The notes: generated by a model not told the origin, from the sequence alone. DNA of 64,000 nucleotides from Stappia sp. MMSF_3263 (GCF_030733745.1 NZ_JASHIK010000016.1:1-64000); one strand, 5' to 3'; shown: positions 54,477 to 63,617, counted from the stretch's first letter. Numbers and translations are program-made.

Positions 54477-55526
54477 ATGGCTCTGCGTATTCTCGGCGCC
54501 CCGCAACGCTATGTTCAGGGTCCCGGCGCGATCGACACGCTCGGCGCCGAGGTGGAACGCCTGGGAGGCGGCCCGGTTGCCATCGTGATCGACCCGGTTG
54601 CCCGCGACCTGCTCGGCGATCAGATCGGGCGCTGCCTACCGCAGGCCCGCCTCCTGTCGTTCGGAGGGGAGTGTACGGCAGGAGAGATCGAGGCTCGCGC
54701 CGCCGAGATCGGCGACGCGCGCCTGATCCTGGGCATTGGCGGGGGCAAGGCGATCGACACGGCCAAGGGCGCGGCGATCCTGCGCGACCTGCCAGTAGCG
54801 ATCGTTCCCACGATTGCCTCCAATGACAGCCCGACGAGCCACATCGCGGTGGTTTACACGGCCGATCATGCCGTCGAGGGCGTGCGCCATATGCGGGCCA
54901 ATCCCGTTCTGGTGCTCGTCGATACGGCCGTTATCGCATCGGCGCCACGCCGCTTTCTGGCCGCAGGCATCGGCGATGCCATGTCGAAACCCTATGAACT
55001 TGCCGGTGCGCTGGCAGGCGGCGGACTGAACTTCTTCGGCGGTACCCCGACCGAGCTGACAAAAGCCATCGTCGAACGCGCCCGTGCCATCCTGCTGGAC
55101 GACGGGGAAGCGGCGATGCGGGCCGGGAAACCGGACGACGCCTTCGAGCGGGTCGTGGAAGCCTCGATCCTGCTGAGCGGGTTGGCTTTCGAAAGCGGCG
55201 GACTTTCCATCGCCCATTCCATGGTGCGTGGTTTTTCGGCAATGCCGCAGCTCGCCCGCCTCCTGCATGGCGAGATGGTGGCGCTCGGCACGCTGACACA
55301 GCTTGCCGCCGGGCAGGGCAGCAACGAGGAAATCGAGGAGCTGACCGCCTTCTTCGAAAGAATGGGGTTGCCGGTGTCGTTCGCGGAATTCGGGCTCGCT
55401 GAGGAAGGCGATTTCCGGAAGATGGCCGAGATCTCGCTGACGGCACCCTATGCCGGGAACTACATGCGCCGGCTGGAGCCGGGCGATCTGGTTGCGGCCA
55501 TGCGCTCCCTCGACCGGCGGTCTTGA
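54477..55526 (+). CDS. Iron-type alcohol dehydrogenase (glycerol dehydrogenase family)
   Basis: A 349-residue group III dehydrogenase related to GldA and glycerol-1-phosphate dehydrogenase. The NAD-binding loop is GIGGGKAIDTAKGAA (~86-100), followed by PTIASNDSPTSHIAVVY. The metal ligands are Asp167 (AAGIGDAMSK), His247 (SIAHSMV) and His264 (LLHGEMVALG), all present. It probably oxidises a vicinal diol or polyol, or reduces a ketose. Operon position after the transporter supports a catabolic role. Confidence 0.9.
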   Translation: MALRILGAPQRYVQGPGAIDTLGAEVERLGGGPVAIVIDPVARDLLGDQIGRCLPQARLLSFGGECTAGEIEARAAEIGDARLILGIGGGKAIDTAKGAAILRDLPVAIVPTIASNDSPTSHIAVVYTADHAVEGVRHMRANPVLVLVDTAVIASAPRRFLAAGIGDAMSKPYELAGALAGGGLNFFGGTPTELTKAIVERARAILLDDGEAAMRAGKPDDAFERVVEASILLSGLAFESGGLSIAHSMVRGFSAMPQLARLLHGEMVALGTLTQLAAGQGSNEEIEELTAFFERMGLPVSFAEFGLAEEGDFRKMAEISLTAPYAGNYMRRLEPGDLVAAMRSLDRRS

Positions 55527-55555
55527 TGCGCCCACCACACCTGAGGGGAACTGCG

Positions 55556-56245
55556 ATGCGAAGGGCAATTGTAACGGGCGGGGGAACCGGCATCGGGCGC
55601 GCGACGGCGGAATATCTGGCAGGGCACGGCTGGCAGGTGACCGCGGCAGGTCTGGAGTGCGATGCGGACCTTTCCTCCGGAATTTCCTTCCTCGAATGCG
55701 ATGTCACCGATGAGGGGGCCCGCAAGGCGCTCTTCTCCTCGGTGATCGAGCTGCACGGGCTCGTCAATTGCGCCGGGGTGATCCGTTTCGATGCGGAATG
55801 GGACGCGGATGTCTTCGAAAAGGTCATGTCGATCAATGTCGGGGGCAGTTTCGCCGCCGCGACGGCCGCTCTCCCGGCTCTTGAGCGAGGGGGCGGGGCG
55901 GTGGTCAACATCGCCTCGATGTGGAGCTGGTTCGGCAATGGTGTCGCGCCGGCCTATTCCGCAAGCAAGGGGGCGGTCTCCTCGCTGACCCGCTCGCTGG
56001 CTGTTGCCTGGGGCGGGCGCGGGGTCCGCGTCAACGCTGTGGCACCGGGCTGGGTCGACACGAAACTGTCGGCCCGGGCGAAGGCAGATCCGGTGCGCGG
56101 CCCCCGGATCGAGGCTCGCATACCGCTCGGCCGCTGGGCGCAGCCTGCCGAGATCGCATCGGTCATTGCCTTCCTGCTTTCGGAGGAGGCCTCCTACGTT
56201 CACGGTGCGATCATTCCGGTCGACGGCGGTTATCTCGCGGCCTGA
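55556..56245 (+). CDS. Short-chain dehydrogenase/reductase
   Basis: A 229-residue SDR. ATG 55556 follows GAGGGG; a TTG start 33 bases earlier would overlap the previous gene but lacks support. Features: TGGGTGIG cofactor loop (7-14), Ser121, Tyr134 and Lys138 (YSASK), and a VDGGYLAA C-terminus. Substrate unknown. It is the last gene of the LacI-controlled set and may oxidise or reduce a second carbon of the same substrate. Confidence 0.9.
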   Translation: MRRAIVTGGGTGIGRATAEYLAGHGWQVTAAGLECDADLSSGISFLECDVTDEGARKALFSSVIELHGLVNCAGVIRFDAEWDADVFEKVMSINVGGSFAAATAALPALERGGGAVVNIASMWSWFGNGVAPAYSASKGAVSSLTRSLAVAWGGRGVRVNAVAPGWVDTKLSARAKADPVRGPRIEARIPLGRWAQPAEIASVIAFLLSEEASYVHGAIIPVDGGYLAA

Positions 56246-56272
56246 TACCGGCTGCGGACCGCCACCGGGAGG

Positions 56273-57073
56273 TTACTGGTAGTTGGAGAAATCCGGCGCC
56301 GGCAGGACCGTCGAAAGCCTCGACTGGTGGCGTCCGCCCAGGACATGGAAAATGTCTCCGAAAATATGGGTCCAGGGTACGGGGTAGCGCGATGCCTCGC
56401 CGTCATGCATGTCGCCGGGTTGTTCGCGCGGATGGCGCGCCGGATTCTCCGTCAGCGCCGGCAGCAATGCGTCGAGCCGCCGGTTCATCTCCTCCCACCA
56501 GGCCTTCGCGAAGGGCGTTTGCGGTTTGAACACGAAGGCGCAGCAGCCGATCAGGCTACGGAACTGCAGCTGCAGCCATTTGCGATGGAGGTAGGCCTGC
56601 GCCCGCCGGTCGAGGCTTTTGCCAAGCAGGCAGCTTGACGAGTACATGTTGGAAATGGCGCCGGGCGAGGGCTCCCGGTAGCCGGCGGCCCATATCGCGG
56701 CGTTGCCGTCCAGCTGCCGAAAGGCGGGTTCCCAGCTGTGGTAGTGGGGCTTGATGTCGGCATAGCCGCCGCCATGATGCAGCATGGCATAGCAGCGCAG
56801 GAAGTCGGCCCGGTGCGCGAGATTGAGATGGGGATAGGCGGGATGCAGCTGGTCCGCCGGGATGAATTCGCCCACCCGCTCGGCGGTGATCAGCTCGATT
56901 TCGCAACCGGAGTGGTAGCGAAGCGCTGCAAGCCCTTTCTTCCGGTTCTCCGTCAACGGGTTTTCCCCGGTCCAGAAACAGAAGATCCGGCGCTCGAGCA
57001 TGGGTTCGCTGATCCCGCAGGAGAAGGGCTGGCGGAGGTGCGGAAGCCCGGACGCTGCCGGCCCCGCTGACAT
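56273..57073 (-). CDS. Glycosyltransferase-like protein (GT32/capsular type) with altered DXD
   Basis: The 266-residue protein resembles sugar-region (Gly_transf_sug / capsular synthesis) transferases: it begins with a RIFCFWTGENPLT strand, then NLAHRADFLRCYAMLHH and GGGYADIKPHY. In active relatives the last motif contains DXD for metal and nucleotide-sugar binding. Here it reads Asp-Ile-Lys, so catalytic activity is doubtful or metal use is different. No membrane segment or signal is visible. AGGAG precedes ATG 57073. It is convergent with the SDR gene and separated from the racemase-like gene by 80 bases. Confidence 0.72.
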   Translation of the reverse strand: MSAGPAASGLPHLRQPFSCGISEPMLERRIFCFWTGENPLTENRKKGLAALRYHSGCEIELITAERVGEFIPADQLHPAYPHLNLAHRADFLRCYAMLHHGGGYADIKPHYHSWEPAFRQLDGNAAIWAAGYREPSPGAISNMYSSSCLLGKSLDRRAQAYLHRKWLQLQFRSLIGCCAFVFKPQTPFAKAWWEEMNRRLDALLPALTENPARHPREQPGDMHDGEASRYPVPWTHIFGDIFHVLGGRHQSRLSTVLPAPDFSNYQ

Positions 57074-57153
57074 TGCTCCTAGCTAGCACGGCCCGGATGC
57101 GTGCGCAGCCCTGCGATTTCGCATCCTGTGCCTGCCTCCGGCCCGTTCGCGGT

Positions 57154-58287
57154 TCAGAACGTTTCGCGTTCGCCGGTGACGCTTTCCAGGAACTCCCGGT
57201 CGAGGCGCACGCCGATGCCCGGGCCTTGCGGCACCGCCATCATGCCGTCCTCTGTCTCCAGGCTTTCCATGATGATGTCCTTGCGGAAATAGCGGCTGGC
57301 GCTCGATGTGTCGCCCGGCTTGCGGAAGTTCGGCAGGGTGGAGAGATGGATGTTGTGGGCGCGGCCGATGCCGGCTTCCAGCATGCCACCGCACCACACC
57401 GGCACGGCCCAGGCGGCGGCGATGTCATGGATGCGCATCGCCTCGGCATGGCCGCCAACCCGGCCCACCTTGATGTTGATAACCCGGGTTGCATCGTTGG
57501 CCAGCGCCTTTCGGGCGTCTGCCGCCGAGCGAATGCTCTCGTCGAGGCAGATCGGCGTGACGATGCGCTGCTGCAGCACGGCATGGTCGTGCAGGTCGTC
57601 ATAGGCGAGCGGCTGCTCGATGTACTCCAGGTCGAAGGCGTCGAGGGCGCGCATCACCTTTGTGTCTGCCAGCGTATAGGCCGTGTTGGCATCGACGCTG
57701 AGCCGGGCGCCGGGCAGGGCGGCGCGCACGGCCGAGACAAGCGCGATGTCGTGCCCGGGCTGGATCTTCAGCTTGATCCGCTTGTAGCCCTCGGCATGGT
57801 GGCGCTTGGCCGCCTCGACCGTTGCCTCGATCTCGTCGATGCCGAGCGATACGCCGACCGCGACCTTGTCGCCGGAGCCGCCGAGCAGGGTCTTGAGCGG
57901 CAGGCCAAGGGACTTCGCCCACAGGTCCCAGAAGGCCATCTCCACGGTTGCCTTGGCCATCCAGTGACCGCGCCATGGGGCGAGCACGCGCTCCAGCTCG
58001 CCTGGATTGGCGAAGCTCTTGCCGACGACATGCGGCAGGATCGCCTCGCGCAGGAAATGCGTCGTGGCCGAGATCGTGTCGTCGAGATAGTCCGGCAGCG
58101 GGTCCATGACACCCTCAGCGATGCCTTCCAGTTCGCCCGACTTGAGCACCAGAACGGGGAGGACCTTCTCGCGCATCGTGCCCGTCGAGGTGGTGAAGGG
58201 ATTGATCAGCGGCAGGTGAACGACTCGCAGTTCGGCGCTGTCGATGGTCAGGGCTGCGGATTGCCGGGTGGCAAGCGGACTGGTCAT
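57154..58287 (-). CDS. Enolase-superfamily enzyme, N-succinylamino acid racemase/OSBS-like
   Basis: A 377-residue member of the mandelate-racemase/muconate-lactonizing group. The TIM-barrel catalytic residues are complete: Lys172-x-Lys174 (IKLKI), metal ligands Asp199 (SVDANTAY), Glu224 (IEQPL) and Asp249 (CLDES), and Lys273 in NIKVGRVGG. The pattern matches OSBS/NSAR enzymes. Alphaproteobacteria rarely make menaquinone and no men genes are near, so racemisation of N-acylated amino acids or dipeptides is more likely. It lies in the same direction as the peptide importer, 49 bases after its ATPase. Stop-region starts are not ambiguous. Confidence 0.85.
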   Translation of the reverse strand: MTSPLATRQSAALTIDSAELRVVHLPLINPFTTSTGTMREKVLPVLVLKSGELEGIAEGVMDPLPDYLDDTISATTHFLREAILPHVVGKSFANPGELERVLAPWRGHWMAKATVEMAFWDLWAKSLGLPLKTLLGGSGDKVAVGVSLGIDEIEATVEAAKRHHAEGYKRIKLKIQPGHDIALVSAVRAALPGARLSVDANTAYTLADTKVMRALDAFDLEYIEQPLAYDDLHDHAVLQQRIVTPICLDESIRSAADARKALANDATRVINIKVGRVGGHAEAMRIHDIAAAWAVPVWCGGMLEAGIGRAHNIHLSTLPNFRKPGDTSSASRYFRKDIIMESLETEDGMMAVPQGPGIGVRLDREFLESVTGERETF

Positions 58288-58336
58288 CTGGGGTCCTCGA
58301 AGGATGCTGGAAAAGTGGTTACGCGGTCGTCGCCCG

Positions 58337-59137
58337 TCAGGTGGCGAGCGGAACTGTCAGTGCGGAGGCAAGCAGGCGGCGGGTGTAGTCATGCGCGGGG
58401 CCGGCGAAGAGACGCTCGGCCTCGTCCAGCTCGACGATCCGCCCCTCCTGCATCACCGCGACCCGGTCGGCGATATATTCGACGACGGCAAGGTCGTGGC
58501 TGATGAACAGATAGGTCAGGCCGAACTCGGCGCGCAGCTCCATCAACAGGTTGAGCACCTCCGCCTGGACGGAAACGTCGAGCGCCGATGTGGGCTCGTC
58601 GCAGATGACAATCTCGGGCCTCGAGATGAGCGCCCGGGCGATGGCGACACGCTGACGCTGGCCGCCCGACATCTGGCTCGGATAGGCGTCGAGCATTCGC
58701 GCGGGCATGCGCAGGATGTCGAGCAGCTCGCGCACGCGGGCGAGCCGCTCCGATGCCGGCACGCCACCGGCGATAACCAGCGGCATCTCGATGAGCTGGC
58801 GCACGGTCTTGCGCGGATTGAGCGAGGAATATGGGTCCTGGAACACCGGCTGGACGCGTGCAGCGAATTTGCGCCGGGCGATCGAGGAGACGGGCATGCC
58901 GTCGAGAAAGACCTCGCCCGAGGTCGGTGCCTCGAGACCGAGCAGGATGCGCGACAGGGTGCTCTTGCCGCTGCCGGATTCCCCGACCAGCGCCAGCACC
59001 TCGCCGCGCCTGAGATCGAGGCTGACGCCGGCCAGCGCGTCCAGCATCCTTGCTTGCCCGAACATGCCACCGCTCAGTCGGTAGGTCCGGCGAACGTCGC
59101 GGATTTCCATCACGGGCACGGTGCCGGTTCCGGTCAT
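58337..59137 (-). CDS. Peptide ABC transporter ATP-binding protein (DppF/OppF type)
   Basis: A 266-residue ATPase with GESGSGKSTLSR, VFQDPYSSLNP, MSGGQRQRVAIARAL and EIVICDEPTSALDVSVQAE. The FQDPYSSLNPR Q-loop and DEPTSALDVSVQ are diagnostic of the second ATPase of Opp/Dpp systems. It overlaps the preceding ATPase gene by ATGA. Slightly shorter than usual (~320), lacking the C-terminal oligopeptide zinc/Cys extension. Confidence 0.94.
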   Translation of the reverse strand: MTGTGTVPVMEIRDVRRTYRLSGGMFGQARMLDALAGVSLDLRRGEVLALVGESGSGKSTLSRILLGLEAPTSGEVFLDGMPVSSIARRKFAARVQPVFQDPYSSLNPRKTVRQLIEMPLVIAGGVPASERLARVRELLDILRMPARMLDAYPSQMSGGQRQRVAIARALISRPEIVICDEPTSALDVSVQAEVLNLLMELRAEFGLTYLFISHDLAVVEYIADRVAVMQEGRIVELDEAERLFAGPAHDYTRRLLASALTVPLAT

Positions 59138-60003
59138 GGGCGCGTCTCCCGGGTGGCGGTATCGTCGGTGTCTTCGCTCCAGCGGATGGCGCCGAGCGTG
59201 TCGCGGCCCCAGCGCATGCCGCGTCGCGGCACGGAGGACAGGAGCGCCCTGGTATAGGGGTGCCTGGGATGGCGCAGCAGGTCGTCGACCGGTCCGCCGT
59301 CGACCGTGCGCCCGCCATACATGACCTGGACGCGATGGGCGATGCGCGAGACAACTCCGATGTCGTGGCTGATGAAAACCATGGCGAGACCGCGCTCCTG
59401 CTGCAGGCCGGCCAGAAGGTCGAGGATCTGCGCCTGCACCGTCACGTCGAGCGCCGTGGTCGGCTCGTCGGCGATGATCAGCTCTGGATCGCAAAGCAGA
59501 GCCATGGCGATCATCACCCGCTGGCGCAGTCCACCCGAGAGCTGGTGCGGATAGACGTCCATGCGCTCGCGCGGATGCGGGATGCCGACCCGGTCGAGCA
59601 GGTCGATGGCACGTTCGCGCGCCTCCTTCATCGGGGTTCTGCGATGGCGGAGCCAGGTTTCGGTGAGCTGCCGTCCGACGGTGAGCACCGGATTGAGCGC
59701 GGTCATCGGCTCCTGGAAGATCATCGCCATGCGCTCGCCGCGCAGGTCCGCCATCTGCCGTTCGCCAAGGCCGGTAAGGTCGGTCTCGCCAAGGCGCATC
59801 TCGTCGGCGGTGACGGAGATCCGCTCCGGCAGCAGGCGCATCACCGCCATCGAGGTGACCGACTTGCCGCAGCCGCTTTCGCCGACGATGCCGAGGGTCT
59901 CGCCGGCCGCGACCTGAAGGTCGACGCCCCGCACGGCGGCGAGCGGTCCGGCATGGGTGGGGATGGAGACTTCCAGGTTGCGAACACTGAGCACGGTCGT
60001 CAT
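59134..60003 (-). CDS. Peptide ABC transporter ATP-binding protein (DppD/OppD type)
   Basis: A 289-residue ATPase with [19 protein letters not shown], the [12 protein letters not shown]-loop, [16 protein letters not shown] and [28 protein letters not shown] and [12 protein letters not shown] are diagnostic of DppD/OppD. The start ([12 protein letters not shown]) overlaps the upstream permease stop codon by ATGA. Confidence 0.94.
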   Translation of the reverse strand: MTTVLSVRNLEVSIPTHAGPLAAVRGVDLQVAAGETLGIVGESGCGKSVTSMAVMRLLPERISVTADEMRLGETDLTGLGERQMADLRGERMAMIFQEPMTALNPVLTVGRQLTETWLRHRRTPMKEARERAIDLLDRVGIPHPRERMDVYPHQLSGGLRQRVMIAMALLCDPELIIADEPTTALDVTVQAQILDLLAGLQQERGLAMVFISHDIGVVSRIAHRVQVMYGGRTVDGGPVDDLLRHPRHPYTRALLSSVPRRGMRWGRDTLGAIRWSEDTDDTATRETRP

Positions 60004-60884
60004 CCCCGTCCCTCCGGAGTGAGGACGTCGCGCAGGCCGTCGCCGATCAGGTTGATGCCGAGCACCAGGATGGCGATGGCCGCGCCCGGCAGGGCGATCA
60101 GGCGGGCATCGAAGAAGACCATGCCCTTGCCCTCCGACACCATCAGTCCCCATGAAGGGGTTGGTGGCTGGACGCCGAGACCGAGGAAGGAAAGCGCCGA
60201 TTCCAGCAGGATGGCGTGGGCGACTTCCAGCGAGCCGATGACGACCAGCGGTCCGACGAGATTGGGCAGCAGTTCGACGATCAGGATGCGCGGCGTCGAG
60301 GCGCCCATGGCGCGCGCGGCGGTGACGAATTCCTGGTTGCGCAATTGCTGGGTGGCGGAGCGCACGACGACGGCGAAACGGTCCCACAGCAGCAGGCTGA
60401 GAACGGCGACGACGATCCACAATTCGCCGCCGAACAGCGAGACGACGGCAAGGGCGACGAGCACCACGGGCAGTGCCAGGCGAACGGAGACGATGAAGGT
60501 GACGAGACTGTCGACCTTGCCGCCGAAATAGCCGGCGAGAAGCCCGAGCGTGGTGCCGATGATGCCGGAGCCGAGCGCGGCCGTGAGGCCGATCAGCATC
60601 GAGATGCGCGCGCCGTAGAGAATGCGGGAGAAGTAGTCTCGGCCGAGCGCATCGGTGCCGAAGATGTGCTCCCAGGAGCCTTTTTCGGACCAGACCGGAG
60701 GCACCAGCCGCTTGCTGAGATCCTGAAGGTAGGGATCGTGCGGCGCGATCACAGGCGCGGCAAGCCCGACAAGCAGCACGGCGAGAACGATCGTACCGCC
60801 TATCAAGAGGCCGCGATGCGCCCTTGCGCGCTTCATCAGGATGCGGCGGGGCGAGGGATGGGGAAGGGGGGAGGCGACGGTCAT
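60000..60884 (-). CDS. Peptide ABC transporter permease (DppC/OppC type)
   Basis: A 294-residue permease with a Pro-rich cytoplasmic N-terminus, one helix, then HIFGTDALGRDYFSRILYGARISM, a hallmark of DppC. The membrane core and EAA segment (FVTAARAMGASTPRILIVELLPN) follow. It ends in [12 protein letters not shown], the conserved DppC C-terminus (LRD.LDP). It starts 4 bases after the DppB stop. Confidence 0.94.
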   Translation of the reverse strand: MTVASPLPHPSPRRILMKRARAHRGLLIGGTIVLAVLLVGLAAPVIAPHDPYLQDLSKRLVPPVWSEKGSWEHIFGTDALGRDYFSRILYGARISMLIGLTAALGSGIIGTTLGLLAGYFGGKVDSLVTFIVSVRLALPVVLVALAVVSLFGGELWIVVAVLSLLLWDRFAVVVRSATQQLRNQEFVTAARAMGASTPRILIVELLPNLVGPLVVIGSLEVAHAILLESALSFLGLGVQPPTPSWGLMVSEGKGMVFFDARLIALPGAAIAILVLGINLIGDGLRDVLTPEGRG

Positions 60885-60888
60885 CGGG

Positions 60889-61806
60889 TCAGCTCACGCG
60901 GATGCGGGGATCGAGCCAGGCGTTGATCACGTCGGCAAGGAAGGTCAGCCAGACATAGATCATCGCGTAGACGAGAATGATCGCCTGGATGGTCGGGAAA
61001 TCGTTGCGGGCGATGCTTTCCCAGGCGAGCAGGCCGATGCCGCGAATGCCGAAGACGCTCTCCACCACGACCGAGCCGCCGAGGATGAAGCCGAACTCGA
61101 CCGCGGCGACGCTGATCACCGGCAGGATGGCGTTGCGGATGGCGTGGCCGAACAGGACCTGGCGCGGCAGCATGCCCTTGGCCCGCGCCGTGCGGACATA
61201 GTCGGAGGCGAGCGCGTCGATCATGCCGGCACGGCACAGGCGCAGCATGGACGGCGCGGCGTAGTAGCCCAGCACCAGCGCCGGCAGCACGAAGTGGGCA
61301 AGCGTCTGGGAACCGGAGACCGGCAGCACCCGCAGCTTGACGGCGAACAGCCAGATCAGCATCAGCCCGAGCCAGAAACTCGGCGTCGCCTGGCCGATGG
61401 TGCCGAAAGTGAGGGCGGCACGGTCCGAGACCCTGTTCTGGCGCATCGCGGCGATGATGCCGAGCGGGATCGAGAGGATGAGCGCGACTACGATGGCGAG
61501 GACGCCGAGCGTCGCCGTTGCCGGAAAGCGCTCCGCGAGAAGGCTGACGACGGGCTTGCTGAAATAGATGCTGTCGCCGAAGTCGCCGCGCGCCGCATTG
61601 GCGACCCAGGCGCCGTACTGGACGAGGATCGGCCGGTCGAAGCCGTAGCGGGTGCGGATGACGGCGATGTCGTCTTCCGTGGCGCCTTCGCCGGCAATCG
61701 CGATGGCGGGATCGCCGGAGACGAACATCAGGCCGAAGCTGATGCCGGAGACGACCAGGGCGACGAGGGCCGCGATCGCCAGTCTCTTGAGGGTGAAGCG
61801 GAGCAT
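60889..61806 (-). CDS. Peptide ABC transporter permease (DppB/OppB type)
   Basis: A 305-residue permease from ATG 61806 (MLRFTLKRLAIAALVALVVS). The earlier in-frame start adds Arg-rich sequence not seen in the family. RYGFDRPILVQYGAWVANAARGDFG and the EAA loop (YVRTARAKGMLPRQVLFGHAIRN) are DppB hallmarks. It is separated from the binding-protein gene by 108 bases that contain a stable hairpin. Confidence 0.94.
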   Translation of the reverse strand: MLRFTLKRLAIAALVALVVSGISFGLMFVSGDPAIAIAGEGATEDDIAVIRTRYGFDRPILVQYGAWVANAARGDFGDSIYFSKPVVSLLAERFPATATLGVLAIVVALILSIPLGIIAAMRQNRVSDRAALTFGTIGQATPSFWLGLMLIWLFAVKLRVLPVSGSQTLAHFVLPALVLGYYAAPSMLRLCRAGMIDALASDYVRTARAKGMLPRQVLFGHAIRNAILPVISVAAVEFGFILGGSVVVESVFGIRGIGLLAWESIARNDFPTIQAIILVYAMIYVWLTFLADVINAWLDPRIRVS

Positions 61807-61871
61807 GCCGGGCCTTTGCAGGAAGGCTGTGCCGCAGCGCGAGACGCCGCGGCAGTCAGCGAAAAGTGAAC

Positions 61872-61907
61872 GGGTCCGGCGCCGCATCCGGGCGCGGTGC
61901 CGGACCC
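61872..61907 (-). terminator. Intercistronic hairpin after the binding-protein gene
   Basis: A 12-bp stem with one G-T pair (61872-61883 with 61896-61907) follows the binding-protein stop within 8 bases. On the minus strand TTTT appears seven bases later. It probably acts as a partial terminator or RNA stabiliser that keeps the binding protein in excess over the membrane subunits, as is common in such operons. Confidence 0.65.
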
Positions 61908-61914
61908 CTTGCCG

Positions 61915-63462
61915 TTACTTCCAGCTTGTCGCGTAGAAGCGCGGCAATTCGTCAGCCGACGGAGTGAAGTCGAGCTGGGCATTGTAGGTGTAGTTCTTGG
62001 TGTAGCTGAACAGCGGCAGCCAGTAGACCTCGTCGGCAATCAGCTGCAGGGCCTCGGTGTAACCGGCCTTGCGCACCAGCGGGTCCGTTGCCAGATCGGC
62101 GCGGCGAACCGCTTCCTGGAGTGCTGCGTCCTTGGCCGGGTCGTCCGGACCGCCGCCGAAGAAGTAGCTGGTGATGGCCGAGACGTCGGGGATGGAGGAC
62201 GAGCCCCAGGTCATGTTGGCGACCGGTACCTTGCCTTCGCGGATCAGGTCGCGGGCGGCGGCGTATTTCATCCAGCGCAGGTTGGCCTTGATGCCGACCT
62301 TGGCGAGGTCGCCCATGATCGCCTCGGTGACCTCACGATCGCGGTAGCCATAAAAGTCGACCGTGAAGCCGTCCGCCTTGCCGGCTTCGGCAAGCAGGGC
62401 CGTTGCCTTTGCCGGGTCGTAATCATAGGCGGCGACATCGTCCGTGCAGCCGAACTGGGTCGGATGGCAGGCGGCGTTCACCAGTTGGCTGTTCTCGCCC
62501 ATCAGGTACTTGGCGATGCGGGCCCGGTCGATGGCGTGGCCGACAGCCTTGCGTACGCGCACGTCGGTGAAGACGTCGGTGCCGCTGGTGCCCTTCAGGT
62601 CGAAGGTCAGGTAGCTGATGCGCATGGTCGGCGCGTTGACCGACGTGAGGTGCGGTGCTTCGGCAAGGGCAGCGGCCTGGTCGTTGCTGATGCCCCAGAC
62701 CCAGTCGACGCCGCCGGTCATCAACTCGGCGATCTGCGTCGCGCCGTCCGAGATCGTACGGTAGGTGATCGCGCCGATGGACGGCTTGCCCTTGGGGCCG
62801 CCCTCGAAATAAGCCTCGTTGGCTTCCATCGTCACCGTGTCGCCGGTACCGAAGCCCGTCACCTTGTAGGGGCCCGTGCCGTTCGCCGGGACAGCGGCGA
62901 AGCGCTTGTTGCCGTCGCTGCCGGCCTCGGCCTTGTCGAAATGTCCCTCGGCCATGATCGGCAGCACGAGGGCCAGATAGGAGAGGGCGGCGGGGAAGGG
63001 CTCGTTGAGATGCAGGCGGACCGAATTGTCGCCGGTCTTCTCCGCGCTCTTCAGCCACTTGATGTCGCCGTAGTTGAGGACGGCGTTCTTCGGGTCGACG
63101 ACGAAGTTCAGCGTGTAGACGACATCCTCGGGGCCGAAGCTGCTGCCGTCATGAAACGTGACGCCCTCACGCAGGTCGAACTCGAGCGTGTACGGGTCGA
63201 CCTGGCGCCAGGCGGTGGCCAGAAGCGGCTCGAAGGTCTGGGCCGCCTGATCCCAGTAGACGAGCCCGTCATAGACATGCTGCGAGACGACAACCGCTTC
63301 GCGGGACGTGTCGAAATAGGTGTCGGCCGCGGTCAGTTCCTTCTCCGCCGACCACACGAGCGTGTTCTCCGCCGGTCCGGCAAGGGCCGGGCTGGCAAAA
63401 GGAGCTGCGAGGAAGAGGGACGCGGCAAGTGCCGTTCCGAGTTTCAAGCTGTTCAGGGACAT
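61915..63462 (-). CDS. Peptide ABC transporter substrate-binding protein (family 5)
   Basis: A 515-residue periplasmic binding protein of the DppA/OppA family. A Sec signal peptide (ALAASLFLAAPFASPALA, cleavage near residue 28) is followed by family-5 landmarks: VSQHVYDGLVYWD, FDLREGVTFHDGSSFGPEDVVYTLN and ANGTGPYKVTGF. A GGAGG site lies 5 bases before ATG 63462. First gene of the operon SBP-dppB-dppC-dppD-dppF-racemase. Ligand unknown; a peptide or N-acyl amino acid is suggested by the linked racemase. Confidence 0.93.
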   Translation of the reverse strand: MSLNSLKLGTALAASLFLAAPFASPALAGPAENTLVWSAEKELTAADTYFDTSREAVVVSQHVYDGLVYWDQAAQTFEPLLATAWRQVDPYTLEFDLREGVTFHDGSSFGPEDVVYTLNFVVDPKNAVLNYGDIKWLKSAEKTGDNSVRLHLNEPFPAALSYLALVLPIMAEGHFDKAEAGSDGNKRFAAVPANGTGPYKVTGFGTGDTVTMEANEAYFEGGPKGKPSIGAITYRTISDGATQIAELMTGGVDWVWGISNDQAAALAEAPHLTSVNAPTMRISYLTFDLKGTSGTDVFTDVRVRKAVGHAIDRARIAKYLMGENSQLVNAACHPTQFGCTDDVAAYDYDPAKATALLAEAGKADGFTVDFYGYRDREVTEAIMGDLAKVGIKANLRWMKYAAARDLIREGKVPVANMTWGSSSIPDVSAITSYFFGGGPDDPAKDAALQEAVRRADLATDPLVRKAGYTEALQLIADEVYWLPLFSYTKNYTYNAQLDFTPSADELPRFYATSWK

Positions 63463-63507
63463 CTGGACCTCCTGGGCGCTGGATCGCCCTTGATCGATAT
63501 TTTGTTA

Positions 63508-63530
63508 CGATTATCAAATAATGATTATCG
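63508..63530. promoter_or_regulatory. Putative IclR operator in the divergent region
   Basis: An inverted repeat with arms CGATTATCA and TGATTATCG (8 of 9 symmetric) and a 5-base A+T-rich spacer. It is flanked by two direct copies of ATCGATATTT (63493-63502 and 63533-63542), 40 bases apart. It lies between the divergent binding-protein and IclR genes. Confidence 0.55.
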
Positions 63531-63617
63531 ACATCGATATTTAAACGTGGCAACTTATTGCTTGTCAAGCGCGGCCGTCTCGTGCGGCAAATGAGGCGAG
63601 GGGAGCGACGACACACC

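Noticed and set aside
56246-56272. Terminator between convergent SDR and glycosyltransferase-like genes
   Set aside because: The 27-base gap has no convincing stem and no T run.
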